Part shown: positions 22,801 through 31,288 of the stretch, piece after piece
Numbering within the stretch: the first letter of the stretch is position 1
How the letters are laid out: each line of letters begins with the position of its first letter
NCBI RefSeq assembly: GCF_932526225.1
Contig: NC_064048.1
Location: forward strand, 7,047,015 to 7,109,014
Length of the DNA stretch: 62,000 nt
Direction: 5' to 3'
DNA from: Nematostella vectensis
Taxonomy: Eukaryota > Cnidaria > Anthozoa > Actiniaria > Edwardsiidae
Position numbers and translations under genes: made by a program
Notes under the pieces: model-generated
What the model saw: the letters and a program-made list of their open reading frames with translations, nothing else
The model's database searches: none
What the model was told of the DNA's origin: nothing

Positions 22801-25800
22801 CTTTTGTTAAACAAGCACTTTCTCAGAAATGATTAAAAACCTATATTTGCAAGACGTTTAGTCGATGTATTCGTTCAGGTGTTATTAGGCCTCAACGATA
22901 AAATACTACTCAAGCGAAAGTGCTTTTGGTCTACATTTTCAGTAGAGCTAGTGGCCGCCCTTCTTCTAAGAGCTGTTAAATGTTCTCTTTTATTCGCTCA
23001 CTTTTGGTTTGATGGCGCTAAAATAACAATGACAGCTTCCCTAAAGTGGTCTGCTGTTGATACACAACATGGCCAAGTTTCCGATAGCCGGGAAAGGCTA
23101 TTTATTTACGTCAAAAGTACTGTGCGTAGATCCACTGATTCAATTGACGTCTTGCACGAGAATGATTTATAAACCACAAATGGGAGTCGTGTATACCTTA
23201 TTTTCAAAGAGTAACTTCAGCTACAAGGGGGAATTGCCAAACTTTATAAATCACCTTCTTGAACTTTTACAAAGGTTTTCCCACTTCCACTTATTCACTA
23301 GTTTTATAATTTCCTATGCATTGTTTGAATCCGACACAATAGTAATTTAACCGGCACTCTCTTGCTTTTAAACAGTGGTTTACATATTATACTCTATATC
23401 AAACAAGTATATCCTTGAGGATTCTCCGAAATATTCAAGTACTGAACAAAGTATACAACATGTCAAGTAATGGGAACTCATCCTAGGAGCCAACTTATTA
23501 AAAGTGAGACACTTGTGCTAACTTGGCAGCTTCTAGGGTATCCTGGAAGGCCATTTTCCTCATATAGTCCGACAAGTTGGCAAGCGACTAGTTCTTTTAA
23601 TTGGTGAGATTAAATTTTTGCAAACGAACACACCTTTTCGTGATTGTTTTGGTGTTAATCCAGTTATATTTCCATTTACCTGCAAATGGACAAACATAGA
23701 CCTTCTCTCCCTCCTAAAAGGTCCAAAGGGGACTATAATAATCCAATAGCTGAATAGCTATGCCTTTACAAAATAGAACAAGAAAAGATCACTTGTGATT
23801 CATACAGTTAAATATCTATCTATAGATTTTAACATACCTTCGGTAAATGGAAAATAGTACTGTATACAGATTAGCGAGTTTAAAGGGGTTGCACCAAGGC
23901 CATAAAAAAAACTTTTTTTAATCTACTTCATTATGGGATTGAAATTCATGCGGTTTATTCCTAGCAGAAGTGTCAAAAAAAAGCTTTTTTTACGTGCGTA
24001 ATTTGGGTTCCTGAAATCTGCGAGTGAAGTAAAACATTTCGCTTATTTACACCCTTTAGATTTTTTGCATTGCAAGACATAAATCCTAAAGCATAAATCC
24101 TATTATAGTGAATCTATGAGATAATTATTAAACCCAGAAAATAAGACGTAATTGATCAAAGCTTTAAAAAGAAAAGAAAAACACAGGTAAAAGTTATGAA
24201 TTGTGGGAAAAAAAAAAAAAAAAACGAAAAATTTAAATAAGATCCAATTTTGGTCATATTTACTATATGTTAAAAGCCAAGGCCCTCATTCATTAAAAGA
24301 TAAGACTATTTGCAATAAAACCATTAAGGCATGGTTCGTTCAACAAACAATTCTGCTTGAGTGTATCATTCAACGTTCTTCAAAGAAAAAGGTTTTCACC
24401 TGCTCGGGTAGTTATAGTAAGATAGAGGGGGATGGTTGATTGACTTGCAGAATCTTTATTATTTTATGCTTGCTTTCGGAAATGAGAAGTAACTGAGCAA
24501 TACTGGGTCGTGTATATGTCTTAGGTAGATAATACCAAGGACTGCTTGTACAAGTTAAAAAAATCATAAATTGAATTAAATATAAGTAGAATAACGAGCG
24601 GGAATGAAAAATTTCAATAGGTCATTATTTGGAGTCAATTTGAAACAAAAATTTATGATAGATATCTAGAATACAATAAGAAAAGCTTGTATTGGAAATA
24701 GGTTCCATGATATCGAAGATCGTTTTTTTTTTTTTTATAGAAAAAGAAGCTATGCTTTAAAAGATAACAATTACCTGCACAACTGCTTTGCGGAACTTGA
24801 CTCAAGCGTAAACTTGAAGAGACATGCAACAACGAAAGTGTTTTCCAGTTTGAGAGCCAAATAACATGAAATTCCGCACACCAAGATAAAAAATACTTCT
24901 CCAAAAAACCAAGTTAATGCGATGATGTTTTTTTTTTTTTTTGTGATAGAAGGAATGTCTTAATTTCTCCGAGAAAGATATACGGGATACAATTACAAGC
25001 CCAAGAGGTCTGACAAGTCGATTTATAACTTTGTATAAAAAAATGAAAATGCTTATAATCTTTTGAAAAATACATATTAACTTGGAGGCAAAGTTACTGT
25101 GCATAGTTATAATTTCTTAATGAATTGAAATTTTTAATTGCCTGATTCACCCGTTACACCGACACACGATAGATGAGTTCAGTTTTGGTTTGATCTCCTA
25201 CCTTCCGATTTCCCATTTGAAAGTAGACAAATCTGGAAAAGAATTAACTGACTGAGATATCCAAACTAACAGTGATCTCATTTAAAGAAAATAAGAGAGA
25301 TGAAAATCAATATGAAAAATAAAAATAAGAAAAAAATGATTCAAAACACTTACTACAAAAAGTAGCAGCGTAGATAATGTGCGATTCCGATCCATTTGTT
25401 CGGATTTATGATTAAAACTTCTTGTATGTCATGGCAAAGCTGAAAAGTTTCCTTGCTACCCTCTTTTAAGAGGGTTAAAAAACCTTACGGGTAAAAAATG
25501 TCATAACTTATAATTTGAGCTCTCTCCAATACACCATCTGCTGTAAATTGTCAATCGTCAGAGCTACTGTTTGAACAGCAAAATAATCGACCAATCAGAG
25601 CTTAGCGTGCCCACTTGGAAAGTGTTTCTCTAAAACGAACGTTTACTTTAAGACATCGTCTCAGTAAAACAAAAAAAGTCTCCAAAACGGGTCTCTTATT
25701 CTTCAAAACGCGGCTAAGGTTAACAGAATCGAAATAAAATAGTATTTAGGATGATCAATTACTTTTTTTACTAAAATCATGATTAAAGAGGATTATATAT

Positions 25801-28800
25801 TATATTTTGCTTACTTCTCTAGCTATTCCATCAATGTTTCTTGTTTTACTGTCAACACTTCATGATCTGTGAAACGCTGCTTTCTACATATAGAAAGTGC
25901 ACTATAGAAAGTACACAAACCAGCTTTGCAATAGCAAATATTTTTTGCTGCCAACTTCATAAGGGCACAGAAAAATAATTTTGGAGTCCATCATCACAGT
26001 TTTTAAAAATTAACGATAAGCCAATCCTTTGTTATTGTTTACAATTTGACAATTTGACGGAATATCGGGCCAAGATTGAATCCCCCGGAATAAAAAGAGC
26101 ATTAAAACATTCAACATAGCTCGTTTTTTGTTAGGTGTCGACTTTTTAAAATGTCCTTTAATGGGCAAGGATATCTTTATTTGAAAAGTTAGATATATTT
26201 TCAATTTGAGAGACGCTTAATAAGGTGGATACCAAATCTTGCATGGTTTAGGAAAAATAAATCAAACGCATCTTTTAAGAAACAAGTGATATAATGCGCA
26301 TTTAAAAACGAACGTGTTCACGATATTTCGCGCGACCAAATTGAATACAAAAAGTAAACAATCAACGAACCCAAACGTAATGTAATGTAGAACCAACAAG
26401 AGCAATACCACTCCACCCCTCCACAACCTTATCAATCATCGTATCTGTCGTTTTTCTAACTCGCTCGGTCAATTCGTTATAAGGACATTGGAGTCCTATT
26501 TGGAAGTCCACTTTAATTACGACGATGTACCCGAACTGTGTACGTCTTCCACATAAACGTGCAGGAATTCGTGTTTACTACGACTTTGCAAAACCGCCAT
26601 TTTGAAAACTAGGCCCATATCAATCAATGGCTGTCGTTTTTCTTAATGGTCAAAAAGAGCCTGGGGCGAGCGCGCGGAAGACCTGTGAGGGACTAGGGGC
26701 TGTTAGGGACTAGGCTCCATATCCAAGATGGCTGCCAGCAAAATCGTAGTAAACACGAATTTCTGCAAGTTTACGTGGAAATTCTGGACTTACAAAGCTC
26801 TAGAGCGATAAAAAAGCGAAAAACTGATTGAAGCGGACTCCCAAATATGGTATGTAATGCCTAATAAGGAAATGTTTTTAAAACAAGATTGACTGATATG
26901 CAGACACTAACGTTTTACAGTACCACAGGTAACCCAGGTTCGCGCTCTATTGCACTCCAGGCTCTTTTTGCACCATTTAGAAAAACGACAGCCATTGATT
27001 GATATGACACACAAATGCCAAACTTAACGAACCCTTACAAACCTCAACTAATTATACAAGAAGACAAGAAATCCATAGACAAACACTGAAATCGACTAAG
27101 AGAGGCTAGTCCATGCTAAATACCCGCAACTTGACATAGCGCAAAATTCTTTGCAAATACAAAAATTCTCGCCTTCTAGACGAATCTCAAAGTGTTTTGT
27201 TTCTGGGACTTTCGAAGGCCGCGTTTCACTGGGACAGGGGACGCGGGAATTAGCGTGCCGAACCAGTAGACATGTCCCCTTGTGTGCCACAGGATTTTCG
27301 ATGTTTCAAATTATCCTAGATGAGAGCTATGGCTCGACAAACACCGAGTACACAAGAGGGACCATGCTAAATGAAAAACAACCCACCTGTGATATCTTTC
27401 CTCTTCAGGCCAAACTCACAGATAAATCCTCTCGGACTGTATCTCCCAAGACAGTTCAAGTCGTTAAGCCCGCCCTGGCTACCGAGGTAAATCTTAGCGA
27501 TGTTTGCACACAGTCCGTCACCAGAAGGCTGATAAGGCTGCCAGTGGTCTATGGTCAGCGGTGATCCGCTTACCCAGGTCCATGTGTCACGACTGAACCT
27601 GTTGCCGTTATTGACGAGGCCTGGTGAGAGAATACCAATATGTAAAGCATAATGGTGGGAGGTAAATTTGTGAGTTTAAGCTCCCATACATTTCTACTAC
27701 AATCCCCCCATCTAACTCTAGTCCTAGCTCCCATACATTGCTACTATAATCCCCCCATCTAACTCTAGTCCTAGCTCCCATACATTGCTTCTTTAAGTGG
27801 CCATGGTACCGCGTGTCTTATCAGACGGTACGTTTCTCGCATCCTTATTGGCCTGTTACACAAAACGATACATGTTGCCACAGTAGCGCACGTCGTATCA
27901 GATAGTTATATCGGTCGATCCCCCCCCCCCCCCCTCCCATCCAGCCCCTGAATCCACGGCTGCAATAACTGTGTCATCTTGTAGGCAACGAAAAGTATGA
28001 GCTCAATACAACAATAACTTCATCACACAGCAAAAAAACGATAGTAAGAAGTGCATGAAACGTCATACTTTACTTTGAGCAACAGTGGTAGCAGTCGTAG
28101 CATTTTTTTGCGTGACAAAACTTTAGAATAAAGTCATGAAAGTGACGCCGAAGCTTTTGGTTAAAAGGGGTCAACTTTGAAAAAGTTCCATTTATATGGA
28201 AAATCATGGTTCCCTTATTTGGGAAGTTACTGAGATATATTTCTAAAGCTAGAAAATAGGCGGATAGTAATTATTGTTTGCGCATAGTAAAACCGTCCAT
28301 AAACTTATCAACTATACCTGTTTATTATTGAGAAAGCTTCGGCAATTTTTAAAAATTAACACAGGAAACCCGGTACTGTTCACAAAGATTATACCAATCT
28401 CTTGACATACATAACATCCAATAAGACATGATTATCTTATTTTCTGTCACTTACCTATATGCCACTCATTGTTAAATGGGTTCGTCAGATTCTGGATTTC
28501 ATCTCGTATAAATTGCCACTTTTTCTCTGTTTCTATGGAAACCAAGTCACCGTTGTGCGCGAGGCAGTACTTCCGGTTCGCCTTCCACTCGCTTCCGTTT
28601 GCGATAAAGGCGTAAATCTTCCCGTCGTGCCATCTAACAGCTAGAAAATCAAACGGCTTGTGATGCTTTGGTACAGGGCATGATTCATACACACTTGGTT
28701 AGAACCGTAAATCTCGGTTAAAGCAGTATTTGCCCTTTTATCTAGCTCGGTTCTGACTCGCGCGTTGCGCAACTTTGAAATCGCGCTAGATAACGGGGGT

Positions 28801-31097
28801 CCTGTGAATTTGACATTTATGTCGTTTTTTGCCAAATTATTACCGCATTTCAAGCCTTCCAGCTATTGATAAACAAGCATAAATTTACAAATAGATGTAA
28901 GGCGGCTGCAGGGAAACTTCGATCTTCCATTGGCTCGCTTCCAAATTACACATTACCCTAATCAAAACGGCATAACATCGTGCAAGGGGAAAGGAGGGAT
29001 GAAACCCTTTAGATTTTTATAAATAATTCGTAAACGATATATCTGTCTTTCTAGGCGCTTACAGAATCGCAACATAAATATAATTTAAAACAGCTTAGCC
29101 TGACAAATGTTTTAAAACGTCTATATCCAAGAGAGCGGCTTTTTTAGTTGTGTCCTCTTCTGTACGAAGATATGTCTACAATGATATGCATTGTATTGGT
29201 AACTTGTAGCCTAGACCATTATATATAGCCTATATATTCGCCCGACAAGGATATTAACTCTTGAAAGCAAAGCACGTTTGCCGCGTGTCTTTTCTTGTGT
29301 AACATAAATTGTAAAGAAAATGCTATTTGAAGTGAAACATAGCACTAAATGCAGAAAAAGGCAATTTGCTGGAGATTGGAAGGCAATTTTTTGGCTTTTG
29401 TAAGTAATAGAAGAACAAGAAATAAAAAGAAAAAAGAAATAAAGAAGAAAAAATGGCTCGAAAAGGATTCATTTTCTATTTATACCCTCCCGTCCCCCGT
29501 GTTTTGTCCATTGCCTAGCTGCTAACATTTCTACGCAACAGTCCCCGAGTGTTTGTGGGGGAGGGGCGGGGAAAGTTGTAGTGGGTGGTGGTGGTGGTGG
29601 GGGGGGGGGGGGGGTATGGAATTTTCGTGCTCTTATAAATCCATAAATTAAGTTTTACTTTTATTCTGCTTTTCTCTTTTCTGAAATTGAAATTGAAATT
29701 GAAATTGAAATTGAAATTGAAATTGAAACTGAAATTGAGCAATTGCTCATTATCTTGAAAACCTGATATGCGTTCACAATAATGCAAAAACTCGAAAAAA
29801 AATATATTTTTGAAAGAAATCCCCCAAAATAGCAAAATCGATTTTTTTCTTTCACAATATCGGAAGTTTACTGTATTGTACATCAAAAAAGCCGATTGTG
29901 TTATGGAAATTTAATTACACCGAAAAAATGATAGCAGTATCAAATTCTTTTAAAACGCCTAATATCGAGTGATGCCACTAGTCTGAGTATATGGCTCCTG
30001 ATTGGCTCATCCCAAGGCCTAAAAGACGCTTCTTATACTGACTAATTATACGAAAGATTGGACCATTCAAAAGCTTAGTAATTTTCAAATCAACGAAATT
30101 CTCGACTTTTTTAAAATTGAAATAAATCAAGTTTAATATTTTATTTGGATAGATTACTAAAATAATAAAAATCACAACACAATAACACCTAATTATCGAG
30201 AAATAAAACAATGAATCTATGGTTGATTGTATCTCTCTGCGATTGTAAGGCGATTTCTATCCCCTTTTCTGTTGATTTTTGTTTTTCTATCTTATCTTAT
30301 TCAGAAACAAAGGTTATGTTTATTTTGAAGAAGAAATGCCGAAAACCTTCATTATTCGTTTTATTTTAACGTTCCATTTAAGTGCAATTCAAGCCGTTCT
30401 TTTTGAGGATTACACGAGCTTATACACTTTCAATTAAAGGGAAGACAAATTAAGGTTGCCTCAAAAAAGACGTTAGTGGGGAAATGTCAGAATTCTTATT
30501 AGCGCGTGATTCCTTTTCCTCTTCATAATACATTATTTGTAATGATAATTCTATACTTATTTCTGTACTCTTGGCCTGTAAGAAAAAAAAAGAAAAAAGA
30601 AAAATACAGTTGCAGCCTGATAGCCTGATAAAGTAGAAATTATTTACACTTTTAGAAATTCTTTTCATTTTTCAGACGAGCAGAATTATTTAAAAACTGC
30701 TTCTCAGTCTTATTGTATTAATTAATTGGACTTCCTGCATCAGCGATAAGGCGTAAATACATCATAATTTCAAACAAGATTTTCCTTACCATGACCATGC
30801 CTCTCTTCTTCATGTCTTTCAGCAGAAATTAACTGTAAAATAATGCAGTAATTAATAGTTGAAGGGGCTAAAAAAAGGGGTTTTAGGGACTTCACTTAAA
30901 GTAAAATGAGAAAAAAAATCTTCAATGGACATGAGTGAAATTATAACTATAACTTTTAACATAGATGTTAAGTTTCATACAGGTATGTAAAGCTTTGTTT
31001 TTACGATGTGGCATGATCTATCGATATTCTTATCTTAAACACTTACCTTCAATGTGACACAAATAACAACAATGGTGCACCACTTGTAACAATCCAT
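4622..31097 (-). CDS. Adhesion GPCR with CTLD, two PA14 domains, GAIN/GPS and 7TM (26 exons)
   Basis: Exons, 5' to 3' on the minus strand (window coordinates): 31047-31097, 30790-30832, 28455-28640, 27387-27620, 19332-19650, 18057-18229, 17440-17755, 17087-17259, 16909-16994, 16707-16799, 16367-16547, 15733-15840, 15604-15634, 15250-15306, 14221-14341, 12380-12441, 11618-11756, 10025-10131, 9342-9444, 8786-8939, 8196-8262, 7500-7566, 7056-7147, 6271-6421, 5790-5831, 4622-4843. All introns are GT-AG and every junction keeps frame. The total is 3378 nt, predicting 1125 residues. Seen: signal peptide, CTLD (about 32-170), PA14 twice (172-335, 336-498), helical GAIN-like stalk (about 528-745), GPS with HL/T (777/778), seven helices (about 801-1046) and a 73-residue tail. 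Known: adhesion GPCRs self-cleave in GAIN and signal through a tethered agonist. Inferred: a surface receptor for a carbohydrate or matrix ligand. Least certain are exon 13 (31 nt), the start of exon 3, and whether further exons lie in the 7.7-kb intron. The 7TM and GPS parts are near certain. Confidence 0.85.
4853..5227. mobile_element. hAT-like MITE, copy A (375 bp), inside the last intron of the adhesion GPCR
   Basis: Ends are imperfect inverted repeats (GGACAGGAGAAAAAATGGCA against AGACAGAGACAAAAATGGCA). The flanks TAGAGCAC and TAGAGCTC match at 7 of 8 bases, an 8-bp target duplication as for hAT elements. A second copy lies at 13838-14206. The left edge touches the splice acceptor of exon 26. 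Confidence 0.85.
5790..10131 (-). CDS. Exons 18-25: seven-transmembrane domain (class B2) of the adhesion GPCR
   Basis: Exon 18 (10025-10131): TM1, [16 protein letters not shown]. Exon 19 (9342-9444): TM2, [20 protein letters not shown]. Exon 20 (8786-8939): TM3, [20 protein letters not shown] then [14 protein letters not shown]. Exon 21 (8196-8262): TM4, [12 protein letters not shown]. Exon 22 (7500-7566): second extracellular loop and TM5, [16 protein letters not shown]. Exon 23 (7056-7147): intracellular loop 3. Exon 24 (6271-6421): TM6 and most of TM7, [20 protein letters not shown] and [12 protein letters not shown]. Exon 25 (5790-5831): end of TM7, [14 protein letters not shown]. These are class B2 signatures (HxFxLxxFxWMLVEGxxLY, GxTWxFG, FNSxQGxFIFxFHC). 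The TM3 and loop-2 cysteines for the conserved disulfide are present. All eight exons join in frame. Confidence 0.95.
5920..6148. repeat. 119-bp tandem duplication in an adhesion GPCR intron
   Basis: Two copies start GCTAAAACGAGCTTTTTCAA at 5920 and 6039 and end in GAGGAAAGTAGAAACGCATT. It lies between the exons encoding the two parts of TM7. Confidence 0.85.
6455..6600. mobile_element. GGCGTAGCCAGG repeat, copy 2 (partial)
   Basis: Starts CGACGTAGCCAGGATTTTTA and continues with GGGCCCAAAAGGGACTTTCA. Its right end is diverged. Directly upstream in gene sense of exon 24. Confidence 0.5.
8405..8800. repeat. Degenerate ~80-bp tandem repeat spanning the exon 20 splice donor
   Basis: About five copies of a unit with CACTCGCGCTT, GGGGTTCGACT, CCACTGTACCTAAA and CTTAGTCCACGT. 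The highest-coordinate copy includes the 3' end of exon 20 (TM3) and its donor. The copy near 8500 keeps GTGGA followed by GTAAGT on the minus strand. Confidence 0.8.
9430..9800. repeat. CCTGTCACGCAA repeats (about 150-bp period) next to exon 19
   Basis: The motif CTGTCACGCAA or CTGTAACGCAA recurs many times. A 150-bp unit beginning CAGTAACCC is seen at 9501 and 9651. The repeat runs up to the splice acceptor of the TM2 exon at 9444. The open frame across it (9562-9801, minus) is not a gene. Confidence 0.75.
10692..11076. mobile_element. MITE-like element with AGACCCYGTCC terminal inverted repeats (385 bp)
   Basis: Left end AGACCCTGTCCCCACGTATC mirrors the right end, which reads AGACCCCGTCCTCACGTATA on the other strand. 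The interior is rich in CGTTTTC. No clear target duplication. It lies in the adhesion GPCR intron between the GPS and TM1 exons. Confidence 0.65.
11618..12441 (-). CDS. Exons 16-17: GPS autoproteolysis motif of the adhesion GPCR
   Basis: Exon 16 (12380-12441) encodes the start of the motif, [10 protein letters not shown], after a T-rich acceptor. Exon 17 (11618-11756) continues [10 protein letters not shown], then [15 protein letters not shown]. The canonical GPS cysteines and tryptophans are present (CxFW, WSxxGC, CxCxHLTxFAVLM). The cleavage tripeptide is HL/T, as in self-cleaving family members. The new N-terminus THFAVLM matches the conserved tethered-agonist segment. The split glycine codon (GG/A) joins the exons. 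The linker to TM1 is short (KVTADPE, then [10 protein letters not shown]). Confidence 0.92.
11749..11870. repeat. Tandem duplication (~69 bp) of the exon 17 splice acceptor region
   Basis: The sequence TATTGGCTCTAGAACAAC at 11749 recurs as TATTGGCGCTAGGACAAC at 11818, and both run on to GATGTGAGTCAGT. Each copy contains a CTAG acceptor on the minus strand. Confidence 0.75.
12580..13500. repeat. Degenerate ~120-bp tandem repeat containing CRE-like sites
   Basis: Six or seven copies of a unit with ACAACCAAACTTGGTAGGTG, CATGTTTGTGTCAAGG, a G-run, GTCACGTGAT and ATGACGTCA. It lies in the intron between exons 15 and 16. The 107- and 78-residue ORFs in it are repeat artefacts. Confidence 0.8.
13838..14206. 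mobile_element. hAT-like MITE, copy B (369 bp), in the adhesion GPCR intron after exon 15
   Basis: Same family and orientation as 4853-5227, aligned through nearly the full length (shared GGCATGAAATT, ATATATAAGCTCAAGATTCC, GGAACCTCTATGCAAAAAT). It is flanked by a perfect 8-bp duplication TACCTGTT (13830-13837 and 14207-14214). Its right end is 14 bases from exon 15. Confidence 0.9.
14221..16994 (-). CDS. Exons 9-15: linker and GAIN-like stalk of the adhesion GPCR
   Basis: Exon 9 (16909-16994) is a two-cysteine linker ([20 protein letters not shown]). Exon 10 (16707-16799) is a helix-forming stretch ([15 protein letters not shown]). Exon 11 (16367-16547) has [19 protein letters not shown]. 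Exon 12 (15733-15840) has [18 protein letters not shown]. Exon 13 (15604-15634) is 31 nt, supported by a strong CTTCTGTTTTGCTTTTAG acceptor and phase fit but not by family match. Exon 14 (15250-15306) encodes [16 protein letters not shown]. Exon 15 (14221-14341) encodes [13 protein letters not shown] and [10 protein letters not shown], which resembles the beta-rich part of GAIN domains (vvNSrviSasv, pVxixfxH). GAIN identity rests on position before GPS and these motifs; a profile search was not possible. Confidence 0.65.
15872..16035. mobile_element. GGCGTAGCCAGG foldback repeat, copy 3
   Basis: AGCGGCGTAGCCAGGATTTT at the left, CCTGGCTACGCCCCTGA at the right, with AGCCAAAA-type and ACATTTACT sequence shared with copy 4. 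In the intron between exons 11 and 12. Confidence 0.65.
16100..16350. repeat. ATC/CAT-rich low-complexity stretch
   Basis: Repeated CATCATCA and ATCATC with A/T interruptions, between exons 11 and 12 of the adhesion GPCR. No coding signal. Confidence 0.7.
17087..17755 (-). CDS. Exons 7-8: second PA14 domain of the adhesion GPCR
   Basis: Exon 7 (17440-17755, 316 nt) encodes [33 protein letters not shown] and [14 protein letters not shown]. Exon 8 (17087-17259, 173 nt) encodes [20 protein letters not shown] and [11 protein letters not shown]. It is a close paralogue of the preceding domain, with the same exon split, the same phases and a second exon of identical length, which points to tandem duplication of an exon pair. 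Donors are GTGAGT and GTAAGA. The acceptors end TTTTCAG and TTGCAG. Confidence 0.88.
18057..19650 (-). CDS. Exons 5-6: first PA14 domain of the adhesion GPCR
   Basis: Exon 5 (19332-19650, 319 nt) encodes [30 protein letters not shown] and [14 protein letters not shown], the beta-strand core and DDxxxLxLS signature of PA14 domains. Exon 6 (18057-18229, 173 nt) encodes the closing strands, [16 protein letters not shown] and [11 protein letters not shown]. The split is phase 1, phase 2, phase 1, the same as the following domain. PA14 domains occur in many extracellular adhesins and glycosidases and often bind carbohydrate. The intron between exons 5 and 6 contains a 90-bp tandem array. The split codons join as INSM and RTD, keeping the domains contiguous. 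Confidence 0.85.
18631..19112. repeat. 90-bp tandem array inside the first PA14 domain's intron
   Basis: About five copies of a 90-bp unit starting CTTTTGCTCTGGTGGCAGAT and containing ACCATGACTCATGGAAAACT. Copies differ by a few bases, so the array is young. The period is a multiple of three, producing a false 94-residue repetitive ORF on the plus strand. Degenerate copies extend upstream to about 18460. Confidence 0.95.
20315..20516. mobile_element. TA-flanked MITE, copy 1 (202 bp)
   Basis: Inverted ends CAGCGCAACCAGTTAAACCG and, on the other strand, CAGCGCGACCAAGAAAACCG, both continuing GTGAACACC. TA on both flanks, as for Tc1/mariner-type insertion. A second copy lies at 54396-54594. Sits in the large adhesion GPCR intron. 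Confidence 0.8.
20960..21095. repeat. CCGGAATCCA short repeats
   Basis: Repeated CGGAATCCAT/CGGAATCCAC motifs, about ten irregular copies. No gene seen. Confidence 0.6.
26490..27005. repeat. Interleaved inverted repeats
   Basis: Arm 1 (about 26490-26612, with AATTCGTGTTTACTACGA) is inverted at about 26700-26870 (TCGTAGTAAACACGAATTTC). Arm 2 (26617-26664, ATATCAATCAATGGCTGTCG) is inverted at 26957-27005. Likely a foldback element or nested pair, within the large intron. Confidence 0.7.
27387..28640 (-). CDS. Exons 3-4: C-type lectin domain of the adhesion GPCR
   Basis: Exon 3 (28455-28640) encodes the first half, including [10 protein letters not shown] and [15 protein letters not shown], the usual helix and first core cysteine of a CTLD. 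Exon 4 (27387-27620) encodes the second half: [10 protein letters not shown], a QPSGDG loop, [16 protein letters not shown] and RGFICE. All four canonical cysteines are present, so both core disulfides can form. The EPN/QPD sugar-selectivity motif reads QPS and the WND motif reads LND, so calcium and sugar binding may be altered. Both exons start and end in phase 1 context. Exon 3 could instead begin at 28693 with [12 protein letters not shown] if a tiny exon at 30557-30575 is used; I prefer 28640 because it joins exon 2 directly and has the better pyrimidine tract. Exon 4 has a competing in-frame donor (see findings). Confidence 0.8.
27687..27790. repeat. 47-bp tandem repeat
   Basis: Two and a half copies of a unit starting CTCCCATACATTGCTACTAT, just upstream (gene sense) of CTLD exon 4. 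Confidence 0.85.
29689..29740. repeat. GAAATT hexamer microsatellite
   Basis: About eight copies of GAAATT/GAAACT, next to a poly-G tract at 29599-29614, in the intron between exons 2 and 3. No gene. Confidence 0.85.
30790..31097 (-). CDS. Exons 1-2: start codon and signal peptide of the adhesion GPCR
   Basis: Exon 1 (31047-31097) begins with ATG and encodes [17 protein letters not shown], a short n-region followed by a hydrophobic core, then a GTAAGT donor in phase 0. Exon 2 (30790-30832) follows a TATTTTACAG acceptor. It adds LISA, then a charged stretch ([10 protein letters not shown]), and ends in phase 1 at GTAAGG. Together they make a plausible signal peptide with cleavage near LISA. 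A TATAAAAG motif lies on the same strand at 31281-31288, about 185 bases upstream of the ATG. Linking these exons to the lectin exons is inference from strand, order and matching phase. Confidence 0.6.
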
Positions 31098-31280
31098 TTT
31101 CAAAATGTCTCTTTTCAGAATTTTTTTTCTGATACCTCGAGTCTTCCCTTTCACTTTGCACCTTCAAACCCTTAGGCAACTTGCTTTTGCTTCTCTTCCT
31201 TCTTTTTAATTCATCTTAGTCCACCATCCCTTTGCTGTTTTTCTTTGCCTTTTCAAAGCCTCTAAGACGAGCCTTAAGCT

Positions 31281-31288
31281 CTTTTATA
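31281..31288 (-). promoter_or_regulatory. Possible TATA box for the adhesion GPCR
   Basis: TATAAAAG on the minus strand, about 185 bases upstream of the proposed ATG at 31097. It would place a start site near 31255 and a 5' UTR of about 160 bases. Sequence match only. Confidence 0.3.

Larger units (their letters stand above)
19651..27386 (-). other. Large intron (7.7 kb) of the adhesion GPCR
   Basis: It lies between the CTLD and PA14 exons, whose phases join directly. It holds a TA-flanked MITE (20315-20516), short repeats, poly-C tracts (20132, 21572) and inverted repeats near 26.5-27.0 kb. I see no convincing exon on either strand; ORFs at 22.4-23.4 kb show no family feature. A cassette exon that I missed remains possible. 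Confidence 0.6.

Noticed and set aside
27151-27564. 137-residue plus-strand ORF
   Set aside because: Shadow of the C-type lectin exon on the opposite strand.
28641-28853. 70-residue minus-strand ORF just upstream of the lectin exon
   Set aside because: It is in a different frame from the lectin exon and ends at the TAG of the proposed acceptor; no domain seen. It could still be part of an alternative 5' exon.
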